Shown piece by piece: positions 7,429 through 15,361 of a stretch of DNA of 49,577 bases. The notes beneath the pieces are model-generated. The model saw only the letters and a list, made by a program, of their open reading frames with translations. It did no database searches and was not told where the DNA came from. The stretch spans positions 1 to 49,577 of the forward strand of contig DWZN01000229.1 of assembly GCA_019117545.1 (NCBI GenBank), in the 5' to 3' direction. Within the stretch, counting starts at the first letter, position 1. Each line of letters starts with the position of its first letter. This DNA is from Candidatus Brevibacterium intestinavium (GTDB lineage Bacteria; Actinomycetota; Actinomycetes; Actinomycetales; Brevibacteriaceae). The translations under genes and the position numbers were made by a program.

Positions 7429-8660
7429 GCCGACCCGCCGACCTGCCCGGAATCACCCTCGCTCCCGAAATCTTCGACTCCTCCCGGCTCTCACGCCTGG
7501 GCACCCTGTTCCTGACGCTGCCGGTGTGGATCCAGGCACTGGCCGTGTACTTCGTCTCCCGCGTCGTGAGCATCTCGATCTTCGCCGCCGTGCTGAAACG
7601 CCAGGACCCGGCGAACTGGTCGTCCTCACCGGTGACGACGACCCTCAACGACTTCCTCAACTTCTGGGACAGCGGCTGGTACGCCCGCGTGGCCGAGGAG
7701 GGCTATCCGCGCGTCCTGCCCATCGACGACAGCGGCGCCGTGGGGGAGAACCAGTGGGCCTTCTACCCCCTGCACCCCGCCGTCGTGTCCACGCTGTCCG
7801 ACCTCACCGGGGTCAGCTACGAGATCATCTCACCGATCGTGTCCACCCTGGCCGCGGCACTGGCCTCGATCGTCATCCTCAACCTGTTCCGGAAGTACCT
7901 CGACGCCGACCAGGCCCTGATGGGTCTGGCACTCGTGATGTTCTTCCCACCGGCGGCGGTCTTCTCCACCGGCTACGCCGAATCGCTGACCCTTCTGCTG
8001 CAGGCGATGGCGCTGTTCCTGGTCGTCGAACGCCGCTACCTCACCGCACTGCCGGTCGTCGTCCTCATGGACCTGTCCCGGCCGATCGGCGTGGCGTTCT
8101 CGTTCTTCATGCTCCTGCATCTGATCGACCGGTTCGTCCGCCGCAAGCACGACCCGTATCCCGCCGCCGAGGTGGCCCGGTCCTGGACCTTGGGCGTGCT
8201 CTCCTGCGCGGCGGCCCTCATCCACCCCGTCCACGCCTGGTTGGCGACCGGCTCGATGACCGCCTACACCGACACCGAGGCGGCCTGGCACACCGGGGAG
8301 ACGACCTTCGTCGTCCAGTGGGTGGCCCAGGCGATCAACCTCATCGGCCCCCTGGGCCCGGTGCTGCTGATCATCGTCGTCGCCGGCATGCTCGCCCTGA
8401 TCTTCTCCCCGGCGGGAGCGCGGATGGGGCGGACGCTGCAGCTGTTCTGCCTCGGCTACGGTCTCTATCTGCTGATCTTCTTCAACCCGCAGACCTCGAC
8501 TCTGCGGCTGCTGCTGCCGCTGTTCCCGATGGCGGTGACCCTGGCGCTGGTGCGCTCACGCGGCTATCGGGCCGCGATGCTCGTGGCCTATGTGCTGCTC
8601 CAGATCGTGTGGGTGGCCTATCTGTGGCACTTCACCCCACCGGCCGATCTTCCGCCGTGA
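7425..8660 (+). CDS. Polytopic PIG-V-like mannosyltransferase (GT-C fold)
   Basis: 411 residues with about 8-10 hydrophobic helices. The PIG-V/GPI mannosyltransferase II motifs are present: FWDSGWYARVAEEGYP in the first extracellular loop (Trp-Asp catalytic-type pair), WAFYPLHP, STGYAESLTLLL and DLSRPIG. Bacterial relatives use polyprenyl-phosphate sugars to mannosylate envelope lipids, glycans or proteins outside the membrane. The acceptor here is unknown. It is translationally coupled to the DivIVA-like gene by ATGA, which suggests that both act at the envelope. Confidence 0.75.
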   Translation: MSRPADLPGITLAPEIFDSSRLSRLGTLFLTLPVWIQALAVYFVSRVVSISIFAAVLKRQDPANWSSSPVTTTLNDFLNFWDSGWYARVAEEGYPRVLPIDDSGAVGENQWAFYPLHPAVVSTLSDLTGVSYEIISPIVSTLAAALASIVILNLFRKYLDADQALMGLALVMFFPPAAVFSTGYAESLTLLLQAMALFLVVERRYLTALPVVVLMDLSRPIGVAFSFFMLLHLIDRFVRRKHDPYPAAEVARSWTLGVLSCAAALIHPVHAWLATGSMTAYTDTEAAWHTGETTFVVQWVAQAINLIGPLGPVLLIIVVAGMLALIFSPAGARMGRTLQLFCLGYGLYLLIFFNPQTSTLRLLLPLFPMAVTLALVRSRGYRAAMLVAYVLLQIVWVAYLWHFTPPADLPP

Positions 8661-8775
8661 TCATGTGTTCCAAGGAAAGTTACCCGGATCGACCGGATCA
8701 TGGAATAATCGAGGTACAACAGTCGGTGCACCTGGCGTGGACCGTCTTTGCATGACAACGGAAGGAAGAGCCCAC

Positions 8776-8946
8776 ATGGCAGCCCAGAAACCCCGCACCG
8801 GCGACGGACCTCTGGAAGTGACCGAAGAAGGCCGAAGCATGGTGATGCGGCTTCCAGTCGAAGGCGGAGGCCGCTTGGTGATCGAACTCAGCAAGGACGA
8901 AGCCACCGGGTTGCACGACACTCTGGCCGAGACACTGGGACTCTGA
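8776..8946 (+). CDS. DUF3117 family protein
   Basis: 56 residues, MAAQKPRTGDGPLEVTEEGR... then MRLPVEGGGRLVIELSKDEA. This is a close fit to the small, highly conserved actinobacterial DUF3117 family (M. tuberculosis Rv1211, once described as calmodulin-like). The start is set by GGAAGGAAGAG 5-16 bases upstream. An upstream AT-rich GAATAAT (8702-8708) could be its -10. A strong terminator follows 49 bases after the stop, so it is a short independent unit. Function unknown. Confidence 0.88.
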   Translation: MAAQKPRTGDGPLEVTEEGRSMVMRLPVEGGGRLVIELSKDEATGLHDTLAETLGL

Positions 8947-8995
8947 GCAGACGGCCCCGCCTCCGGGCCGGCAACTGCCGAACGAACACACCGCA

Positions 8996-9030
8996 CGAAA
9001 GCAGAGACTGATGAGAAGTCTCTGCTTTCG
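8996..9030. terminator. Terminator between DUF3117 gene and O-methyltransferase
   Basis: CGAAAGCAGAGACT (8996-9009), 7-base loop, then the exact complement (9017-9030). This 14-bp perfect stem lies between convergent genes and can serve both. Confidence 0.9.
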
Positions 9031-9053
9031 TCGTATTCAGGACCGTGTTCGCC

Positions 9054-9689
9054 TCACGGGCTCTTCTGGAGCAGCAGCAGACCCTCGCCGATGGGCAGCA
9101 GCACCCGCTGGAGGTCCTCCCGCTCGGCGATGCGATTGAGCAGTCCTCTGGCTGCCTGCGTGCGCGGGCTGCGGTCGACGGGATCGGCCACAGAGCCCTT
9201 GAGCAGCGTCTGGTGGATGACGAGGAGACCGTGTGTGTCGAGCAGCCGCAGCGACGGCTGGATCATGCGTTCGAGGGTGCTCGGCTCCGAGTCGATGAAG
9301 ACCATGTCATAGGCCGAGGGGGCGAGCTTCTTGAGCACCTCCTCGGCGCGACCGTTCATCAGCCGCAGCCGTCCCGGGCGGATCCCGGCCATCTCGACGA
9401 GGTCGCGAGCGGCACCCTGGGCCGTGGAATTCGTGTCGATCGAGGTCAGTATCCCGGCGGTCGGCATTCCGCGCAGCAGAGCCAGTGTCGATGTTCCGAC
9501 GCCGGTGCCGACTTCGACAGCGGCGACCGGGGTCAGCAGCCTGGCGAGCAGGGTCAGCGTCGACGCCGTCGTCTGCGAGACCGGGACGAGCCCGAATTCG
9601 TGCGAATGCGTCCGGGCGGCGTCGAGCAGCGGGTCGGGGCCGTTGTACTGCTCGGAGAAGGTGAGATCACCTGCATTTTCGCGTGACAA
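9054..9689 (-). CDS. Class I SAM-dependent O-methyltransferase
   Basis: 211 residues of the metal-dependent catechol/caffeoyl-CoA-type O-methyltransferase family (methyltransf_3). The SAM site is EVGTGVGTSTLALLRG, followed by the acidic ribose-binding strand ILTSIDTN and the DMVFIDSEPS motif, where the usual FIDADK is partly altered. Syntenic with Rv1220c. The start is a TTG preceded by AAGGAGAGGG. A TAGACT (9723-9728, minus strand) predicts a leader of about 26 bases. The substrate cannot be told from sequence. Confidence 0.83.
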   Translation of the reverse strand: MSRENAGDLTFSEQYNGPDPLLDAARTHSHEFGLVPVSQTTASTLTLLARLLTPVAAVEVGTGVGTSTLALLRGMPTAGILTSIDTNSTAQGAARDLVEMAGIRPGRLRLMNGRAEEVLKKLAPSAYDMVFIDSEPSTLERMIQPSLRLLDTHGLLVIHQTLLKGSVADPVDRSPRTQAARGLLNRIAEREDLQRVLLPIGEGLLLLQKSP

Positions 9690-9725
9690 TCGGCCCTCTC
9701 CTTCCGCTGATGGCTGCTCCCAAGT

Positions 9726-10058
9726 CTAACCGCAATCGGGGTCGATTCCGTGGGTGCGCCACAGCTCGTCGAGTTGATCGACATCGAGGAACGCGCTGCG
9801 GCCCACACGCTGCGGCGAGTACGGCGTCCCTTCGGCATCCCAGTGGATGCGGGCACGGGCTCGGATGTCCGGGGGCAGGACACCGGCGGCATTGACGACC
9901 CGCCACCAGGTGACATTCGAGCCGAACTCCTTCATCACCCGTCCGACGTAGCGGGGAGAGCAGCCGGCGACGGCACCCACGGTCCCGTAGGCGACCACAT
10001 GCGCAGAGGGGATGAGTTCGACGATGCGCAGGATCCTCTCGACCGCGGTCTCATCCAT
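9726..10058 (-). CDS. Alkyltransferase-like protein (ATL), DNA alkylation-damage recognition
   Basis: 110 residues of the MGMT C-terminal DNA-binding fold without the catalytic PCHRV cysteine. Visible are the helix-turn-helix part (IPSAHVVAYGTVGAVAG, SPRYVGRVMKEFG) and WWRVVNAAGVLPPDI in place of PWHRVV. ATL proteins flip and bind O6-alkylguanine and pass it to nucleotide excision repair. A GTG immediately precedes the ATG at 10058. No ribosome site precedes it; instead a 16-codon leader ORF overlaps the start by eight bases. In M. tuberculosis sigE, rseA and htrA lie in this interval. Confidence 0.82.
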   Translation of the reverse strand: MDETAVERILRIVELIPSAHVVAYGTVGAVAGCSPRYVGRVMKEFGSNVTWWRVVNAAGVLPPDIRARARIHWDAEGTPYSPQRVGRSAFLDVDQLDELWRTHGIDPDCG

Positions 10059-10101
10059 CACTGCTGCCGGTCGATCGCCGACGGGAACCTGTGCTGACCA
10101 T
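10051..10101 (-). CDS. Possible 16-residue leaderless leader peptide upstream of ATL gene
   Basis: An ATG at 10101 lies 6 bases after TAGCAT on the minus strand (10108-10113), the leaderless geometry seen repeatedly here. It opens a 16-residue ORF (MVSTGSRRRSTGSSDG) whose stop overlaps the ATG of the ATL gene in ATGGATGA. The ATL gene has no ribosome site, so ribosomes finishing this ORF could restart there. The alternative is that it is chance and the ATL gene uses the adjacent GTG/ATG. Confidence 0.35.
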   Translation of the reverse strand: MVSTGSRRRSTGSSDG

Positions 10102-10107
10102 GAGTCG

Positions 10108-10113
10108 ATGCTA
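10108..10113 (-). promoter_or_regulatory. -10 upstream of ATL leader ORF
   Basis: TAGCAT on the minus strand, 6 bases before the ATG at 10101. It is divergent from the tatB -10 only 13 bases away. Confidence 0.45.
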
Positions 10114-10126
10114 CCTGCCTCCACGG

Positions 10127-10132
10127 TAGACT
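10127..10132 (+). promoter_or_regulatory. Leaderless -10 of tatB
   Basis: TAGACT ends 7 bases before the ATG at 10140. The intervening bases read TGGAGGC, too close to the ATG to be a good ribosome site. Confidence 0.6.
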
Positions 10133-10139
10133 TGGAGGC

Positions 10140-10598
10140 ATGTTGGGTATCAACGGCACCGAAATGGTGATCCTGGTCGTTGTGGCCTTGGTCGTGATCG
10201 GACCCAAGCGCCTGCCCGAATACGCACAGAAGCTGCGTGATTTCGTCCGTCAGATGCGACGGATGGCCGAAGGCGCGAAGGACAGCGTCCAACGTGACTT
10301 CGGAGACGACTTCAAGGACGTGGACTGGCAGAAGCTCGATCCGCGCCAGTACGACCCGAGGCGGATCGTGCGGGAGGCCCTCGTCGAAGAGGACACCGCG
10401 ATCCGCGAGTCCAAGCGTCGGGAGCGGTCCTCGAACGAGTCCGCGCCGACGAGCGGGGACGGCGGCGAAGCCGATTCCTCTGCTGATGCCTCGGCTGCTG
10501 CGAAGATGCGTGAGCAGTCCCCGATCGAACGCTTCCAGGCCCAGGCGGAACTGCGCGATCGCTCCACCGGAGCCCCGTTCGACCCCGAAGCCACCTGA
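10140..10598 (+). CDS. tatB: Sec-independent protein translocase TatB
   Basis: 152 residues. One N-terminal membrane helix (residues 7-20, GTEMVILVVVALVVIGPKRLP) ends in the Tat-specific IGPKRLP hinge, followed by an amphipathic helix (YAQKLRDFVRQMRRMAEGAK) and a charged, disordered C-terminal tail. The glutamate in the membrane segment, the longer amphipathic helix and the 150-residue length favour TatB over TatA. Synteny with Rv1224 agrees. tatA and tatC are not in the window. The 3' end converges on the deacetylase gene across 40 bases. Confidence 0.87.
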   Translation: MLGINGTEMVILVVVALVVIGPKRLPEYAQKLRDFVRQMRRMAEGAKDSVQRDFGDDFKDVDWQKLDPRQYDPRRIVREALVEEDTAIRESKRRERSSNESAPTSGDGGEADSSADASAAAKMREQSPIERFQAQAELRDRSTGAPFDPEAT

Positions 10599-10638
10599 GA
10601 TCCCGCCCACTTCTCGAAGCCGCCGGTCGCGTGCCGGG

Positions 10639-12126
10639 TCAGTCCTTGTGCACGGAAGGGTGTTCGGGATTCGAGCACAGTTCGTCGGCGTAGCCGCGGC
10701 AGAAATACGATCCACCCGGCTCCCAGTCGATCCCTGCGAAGAGCTCGCGTACGGTCACGGCATAGAGGCCCTTGTCGGCAACAGCCGAGAACACCGCCGG
10801 CGCCGCCTCGACCGTCGAAGCGTGGATCGAATGCATGAGCACGACCGAGCCGGGGCGAGTCTTCGACTTCACCCGGCTCACCGTCTTCTTCGGGTCCTTG
10901 TCCTGCCAGTCGCCGGTATCGACGTCCCAGACGATCGCAGGCTGGGCCAAGGCGTGCGCGGAGCGTCTGTCCAGCGCGCCGTAGGGCGGTCGGACGAGAG
11001 CGTGCTGATTCTGCCCGAGGGCCCGCAGCGACTTCTGAGTCCGGTTCACCTCATGTCGGATCGTCGCCGATTCGGTCCGGTCCAGGCTCAGGTGGCGGTA
11101 GGTGTGGTTGTCGACCTCGTGGCCGGCGGCGATGATGCGCGCCGCCACGTCGGGGGACTCGTCGATATTCCGTCCCAGAAGGAAATAGGTGAGGCGAATG
11201 TTCGCCGCGTCAGCGGCATCGAGCAGAGCCTGTTCGGTCTCGGCGTCTCCGGGGCCGTCATCATAGGTCAGCGCAGTGCAGGGCAGCAGGGCGCAGGAGA
11301 AGTCGGGCGAGCGCTGGTCGCTCGGCTGCGGAAGTTCGAGCGGGGTGTGCAGGGCCGCAGCCACGTGCCTGCCCAGCGCTGAGAGGTCATCTCTGTCGAC
11401 CGGCTCACCGGCGAGAGTCAGGGCCCCGGTGTCGGTGGCAGACAGGTCAGCGGGATCGATGCGTGCGGAGAACAGCTTCTGGGCGTCGACGGTGGTGTCG
11501 GCCTCGAGATCGGTGAGCAGCACCGTCGTCTGCGGCTGTGGGGAACGCTGCCGCAGCGCCGTGATGAGATAGTGACCGCCCGCGCTGAGGACCGAATTGC
11601 TGAGGTCGATGCTGTTGTGATCGCTGTTCTCATCCCCTCGGGCCGACGGCGTCGCCGGTGCGCGACCGACCTCGGGCACTTCGCGCCCGGCCTCGGAAGC
11701 CGGCGCCGAGGAGGCCGGCACCGGGGGAGTGAAGCCCGTCGTCGGCCACCGGTGGACCGGAGCGGTCTGGACCGGTTCGAAAGCGGCTCGTCCGTCGAAT
11801 CCGTGTGCGTGCTCGATGCGGTCGAGCAGCCGCGACTCGATTGCGGAGTTCAGTGACGAGGCTCCCGGCAGCCCGAACACATGGATGTTCAGACGCGGCG
11901 ACCTCTTCTCGGACACCACCGCGTAGCTGCGTATCGCAGCGGAGACACGATCGCGGTTGGCCTCGGCGGTGGTGCGGTCGGCAGAGATCGTCGCATCCGT
12001 GGCAGACGCTTCCGGTCGGTGCGCGGAGACGATGCTGCCGGAGAGGAGGATGAGAAGGGTCAGTGCGCTGGCGAGGGCGAAAACGGAATAGACGATCGAG
12101 TCTCGTCGATCAGGCAGAGACACCAC
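10639..12126 (-). CDS. Membrane-anchored polysaccharide deacetylase (NodB domain)
   Basis: About 495 residues from a GTG at 12126 (GTG at 12123 is equivalent); the frame stays open further up inside mrp, but that stretch has no protein-like character. An N-terminal membrane or signal segment (SIVYSVFALASALTLLILLSG) is followed by an extracytoplasmic domain of about 250 residues resembling DUF3298/RsiV-type domains, then the carbohydrate-esterase 4 domain: TYDDGP (usual form TFDDGP), NHTYRH metal ligands, RPPYG, DTGDW and LMHSIH. Such enzymes de-N-acetylate peptidoglycan or other envelope glycans and change lysozyme resistance. The mrp stop lies 32 bases upstream, so the two may be co-transcribed. 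Confidence 0.8.
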   Translation of the reverse strand: MVSLPDRRDSIVYSVFALASALTLLILLSGSIVSAHRPEASATDATISADRTTAEANRDRVSAAIRSYAVVSEKRSPRLNIHVFGLPGASSLNSAIESRLLDRIEHAHGFDGRAAFEPVQTAPVHRWPTTGFTPPVPASSAPASEAGREVPEVGRAPATPSARGDENSDHNSIDLSNSVLSAGGHYLITALRQRSPQPQTTVLLTDLEADTTVDAQKLFSARIDPADLSATDTGALTLAGEPVDRDDLSALGRHVAAALHTPLELPQPSDQRSPDFSCALLPCTALTYDDGPGDAETEQALLDAADAANIRLTYFLLGRNIDESPDVAARIIAAGHEVDNHTYRHLSLDRTESATIRHEVNRTQKSLRALGQNQHALVRPPYGALDRRSAHALAQPAIVWDVDTGDWQDKDPKKTVSRVKSKTRPGSVVLMHSIHASTVEAAPAVFSAVADKGLYAVTVRELFAGIDWEPGGSYFCRGYADELCSNPEHPSVHKD

Positions 12127-12158
12127 GGGCAAGTGACCTATCGGAGCGACGGTTCGGA

Positions 12159-13280
12159 TCAGACCGGGCTGAGGCCCAGCGAACGACCGGACAGGCCGCG
12201 GGTGCGTCTGCGCAGGGATTCGGCAAGGGTGTCGAAGGCCTGTGCGGCGGGGGAATCGGGGCTGGACAGCACGACCGGGGTGCCGGCGTCCGAGCCTTCC
12301 CGCAGACGAGTGTCGAGCGGGATCTGGGCCAGCAGCGGCACTTCGCGCTCCAGGGTCGTCGACAGGTTCGCGGCCACGCTGGCGCCACCGCCGGAACCGA
12401 AGACCTCCATGCGGGTGCCGTCGGGCATCTCCATCCACGACATGTTCTCGATCACTCCGGACAGCGTCTGCTTCGTCTGCGTCGCGATCGACCCGGCGCG
12501 TTCGGCGACCTGAGCGGCGGCCGACTGAGGGGTGGTGACGACGAGCAGCTCCGAACCGGGCAACAGCTGTGCGACCGAGATCGCGATGTCACCGGTGCCC
12601 GGCGGCAGATCGAGCAGCAGCACATCCAGATCGCCCCAGAACACATCGGTGAGGAACTGCTGGAGAGCACGATGGAGCATCGGGCCGCGCCAGACCACGG
12701 CCTGACTGGGCGGGACGAACATGCCGATGCTCATCACCTTCACCTCATGGGCGATCTGCGGCAGGATCATGTCGTCGACCCGAGTCGGCTTCCCCGACAG
12801 GCCGAGCATGCCCGGGATCGAGAATCCGTAGATGTCGGCGTCGACGAGGCCCACGCGCAGTCCCTTGGCCGCCAGAGAGACGGCGAGGTTGGCCGTGACC
12901 GAGGATTTGCCGACCCCGCCCTTGCCCGAGGCGACCGCGTAGACCTTCGTGAGCGAATCGGGACGGTTGAAGGGGATGTCGCGGGTGCCGCTGCCCTGCA
13001 GCTTCTCCTTCATCGCCTTCCGCTGCTCGGGCGTCATGGTGCCCAGAACGACGGACACCTCGGTGACGCCCTCGACGCGGGCCACCGCGGCCTTCGTATC
13101 CCGTGTGATCGTGTCCTTGAGCGGGCAGCCGGCGATCGTGAGCAGGACCGTGACGGTGACTGAACCACCGTCGATGCTGATGTCGTCGACCATGTCGAGT
13201 TCGACGATGTTGCGGCGAATCTCCGGGTCGATGACGCCGGTCAATGCCTCTGTCACTGCCTCCACATCGGGACCAGTCAT
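12159..13280 (-). CDS. mrp: Mrp/NBP35-type P-loop ATPase, iron-sulfur cluster carrier
   Basis: 373 residues. An N-terminal MIP18/DUF59 domain (residues 1-95) is followed by the ParA-like ATPase with the deviant Walker A GKGGVGKSS, the VDADIYGFSIPGMLGL switch and LLLDLPPGTGDI. Family members load or carry Fe-S clusters. The CPHC pair of many Mrp proteins is absent: the equivalent stretch reads MEMPDGTRMEVFG, as I recall for actinobacterial Mrp (Rv1229c). The ATG at 13280 follows AGGAC and GGGG. An in-frame GTG nine codons up is less likely. Confidence 0.9.
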   Translation of the reverse strand: MTGPDVEAVTEALTGVIDPEIRRNIVELDMVDDISIDGGSVTVTVLLTIAGCPLKDTITRDTKAAVARVEGVTEVSVVLGTMTPEQRKAMKEKLQGSGTRDIPFNRPDSLTKVYAVASGKGGVGKSSVTANLAVSLAAKGLRVGLVDADIYGFSIPGMLGLSGKPTRVDDMILPQIAHEVKVMSIGMFVPPSQAVVWRGPMLHRALQQFLTDVFWGDLDVLLLDLPPGTGDIAISVAQLLPGSELLVVTTPQSAAAQVAERAGSIATQTKQTLSGVIENMSWMEMPDGTRMEVFGSGGGASVAANLSTTLEREVPLLAQIPLDTRLREGSDAGTPVVLSSPDSPAAQAFDTLAESLRRRTRGLSGRSLGLSPV

Positions 13281-13303
13281 CCCCACGTCCTTTCCTGCCC
13301 GGG

Positions 13304-13888
13304 TCACTGCTTCCGGGCCTTCAAGCCTACATCGTCGCTCTCGGCTCCGTCACCCTCTCCGCCGCCGTCCTGAAGGGGACCGCCGGCGTCGGCCGCGGAT
13401 CGTTTCGACTCCGCCTCCTCGTCCTCGAGTTCTCTGAGCAGGTCCTTGAGCTCGGAGCGGATGAAGTCGCGAGTGGCGACCTCGCGCATGGCGATGCGCA
13501 GTGCCGCGACCTCCCGGGCCAAGTACTCGGTGTCGGCGAGATTGCGTTCGGCTCGCTGCCGATCGTGTTCGAACTCGACGCGGTCACGGTCGGTGCTGCG
13601 GTTCTCCGCGAGCAGGATCAGTGGTGCCGCGTACGAGGCCTGCAGAGACAGGATGAGGGTGAGCAGCGTGAAGTTCAGCGACCGGGGGTCGAACTGCCAG
13701 GCTTCGGGAAGCAGGGTGTTCCACAGCAGCCACACCGTGCAGAACACGGTCATGCCGACGAGGAAGGCCGGGGTGCCCATGAACCGGGCGAAGGCCTCGG
13801 CGCCGCGACCGAAGGTCTCGGGGGAGACGGTGAAGCTGGGCAGCCTGCGTCTGCTCGAACGGGGGATCTCGAAGTCATCGACTGCCAT
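13304..13888 (-). CDS. DUF1003 membrane protein
   Basis: 194 residues. Two membrane helices (FLVGMTVFCTVWLLWNTLL and FTLLTLILSLQASYAAPLIL) are followed by the DUF1003 signature LLAENRSTDRDR and a long charged coiled-coil-like C-terminus. The start ATG is 4 bases after the stop of the MgtE_N/CBS gene, with GGAAGGGG overlapping that stop, so the two are translationally linked. The same pair occurs in mycobacteria (Rv1233c region), which suggests a joint role. Role unknown; a link to Mg2+ is only inferred from the partner. Confidence 0.82.
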   Translation of the reverse strand: MAVDDFEIPRSSRRRLPSFTVSPETFGRGAEAFARFMGTPAFLVGMTVFCTVWLLWNTLLPEAWQFDPRSLNFTLLTLILSLQASYAAPLILLAENRSTDRDRVEFEHDRQRAERNLADTEYLAREVAALRIAMREVATRDFIRSELKDLLRELEDEEAESKRSAADAGGPLQDGGGEGDGAESDDVGLKARKQ

Positions 13889-13892
13889 GTCT

Positions 13893-15167
13893 CTACCCCT
13901 TCCTGCGATCGTCACGACCGGTGGTGCGCCAGTCCTCGGGCAGCAGCTCGTCGAGGACGTCATCGACGGTGACCACCCCGACGAGGCGATCGTTCTCGTC
14001 GGTGATCGGCACCGACACCAGATTGTACGCGGCCAGCAATTTCGAGACCTCGGCCAGGGCCGTGTCCGGAGACAGCGGCTCGACTTCGGTGTCGAGCATG
14101 ATGCCGACCGGCTCATGCGGAGGATGGCGCAGCATCTCCTGGATGTGGACGAGGCCGAGGTACCGCCCGGTCGGAGTCTCCACCGGCTGGCGGCAGACGA
14201 AGACCGCCGCCGCCAACGCCGCAGGCAGATCCTCCCTGCGCACATGCGCCAGCGCCTCGGCCACAGTGGCCTCGGGCGTGAGAATCACCGGCTCGGTCGT
14301 CATCAGACCGCCGGCGGTGTCATCGTCATAGGCCAGCAGAGTGCGCACGTCCTCGGCCTCGTCGGGCTCCATCATCGCCAGGAACCGTTCGGCCTGTTCG
14401 TCGGTGAGCTCGCCGAGGAGGTCGGCGGCGTCATCGGGCTCCATCTCCTCGAGCACGGTCACCGCCCGCTCCGTCTCGAGCCCGGCGAGAACCTCGATCT
14501 GCGTCTCCGCCGGCAGCTCCTCGACGACATCGGCGAGGCGTTCGTCATCGAGTGCGCGCGCCACCTGGAGTCGGCGGGCCGAATTCATCTCGAAGAGCAC
14601 ATCGGCGAGGTCGGCCGGCTTCGTGTCCTGATAGGCGGCGATGAGCTGGGTCGCCTCCTGGTCGACCTCGGAGTCCGCCGGATGATCGGCGTCGGTCCAA
14701 TCGATCTGCTTGGTCTCACCGCGGCGGCGGAAGGCCGCGAAGGCGCTGCGTTCGGGAACCCGACGCACGAACAGCCTGGTGACCTCCCAATCCTTGTTCA
14801 CCTGCTGTTCGATGCCCACGTCCTCGACGAGGATGGGGGAGTCGTCCTCGCGCAGACGCAGGCGGCGGTCGAGCAGATCGTTGATGACCAGCGTCTCCGA
14901 TTGGCGCTGCTCGAAGCGGCGCATATTCACCAGACCGGTGGTGATGACCTGACCGGAATCGATCGCGGTCACCCGCCCCATGGGCACGAAGACGCGACGT
15001 CGGCCCGGGACCTCGACGACGAGACCGATGACTCGAGGGAACTGACGCATGGTCGCTCGATAGACGATGACGGCATCGCGGACCCGTCCGACCTGATCCC
15101 CGAGAGGGTCGAACACGGGCGCGGAGACGAGTCGGGCGACGAAGACTCTTTTCGGTGGACCGCTCAT
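13893..15167 (-). CDS. Soluble MgtE N-domain/CBS-pair protein with PRC-barrel-like N-terminus
   Basis: 424 residues with no membrane helix. It has a PRC-barrel-like N-terminal part (DPLGDQVGRVRDAVI), then an MgtE intracellular N-domain of helical repeats (LADVLFEMNSARRLQVARAL, EEMEPDDAADLLGEL, FLAMMEPDEAEDVRTLL), a TAGGLMTTE linker and two CBS motifs ending LVGVVTVDDVLDELLPEDW. In full MgtE channels these parts sense Mg2+; here the channel is missing. It is followed at once by the DUF1003 membrane gene. Syntenic with Rv1232c. The ATG is 6 bases after TAGTCT. Confidence 0.85.
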   Translation of the reverse strand: MSGPPKRVFVARLVSAPVFDPLGDQVGRVRDAVIVYRATMRQFPRVIGLVVEVPGRRRVFVPMGRVTAIDSGQVITTGLVNMRRFEQRQSETLVINDLLDRRLRLREDDSPILVEDVGIEQQVNKDWEVTRLFVRRVPERSAFAAFRRRGETKQIDWTDADHPADSEVDQEATQLIAAYQDTKPADLADVLFEMNSARRLQVARALDDERLADVVEELPAETQIEVLAGLETERAVTVLEEMEPDDAADLLGELTDEQAERFLAMMEPDEAEDVRTLLAYDDDTAGGLMTTEPVILTPEATVAEALAHVRREDLPAALAAAVFVCRQPVETPTGRYLGLVHIQEMLRHPPHEPVGIMLDTEVEPLSPDTALAEVSKLLAAYNLVSVPITDENDRLVGVVTVDDVLDELLPEDWRTTGRDDRRKG

Positions 15168-15173
15168 GGTCTC

Positions 15174-15179
15174 AGACTA
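15174..15179 (-). promoter_or_regulatory. Leaderless -10 of MgtE_N/CBS operon
   Basis: TAGTCT on the minus strand, 6 bases before the ATG at 15167. Confidence 0.6.
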
Positions 15180-15361
15180 CGTGCTGAATCGGTGTTTTCG
15201 GGCCGGGCGAACCGAATTGAACCGAGATCACACGAGGCCGGTTCTCTGCCGGCACGCCTCCTATTCATCACGTGGACCCTGCTCCTTCACTTCCTCGTCG
15301 ATCCGCCTCCTTAGGGTCGTGACTCGGCAGATGCAGCCACAGTCGAATACAGGAGTCATTC

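Noticed and set aside
5316..8946. New multi-gene system from the LOG, FolP2-like, DivIVA, PIG-V run
   Set aside because: The order repeats a block known from mycobacteria (Rv1205-Rv1211 region), so it is conserved core synteny rather than a novel acquired system.
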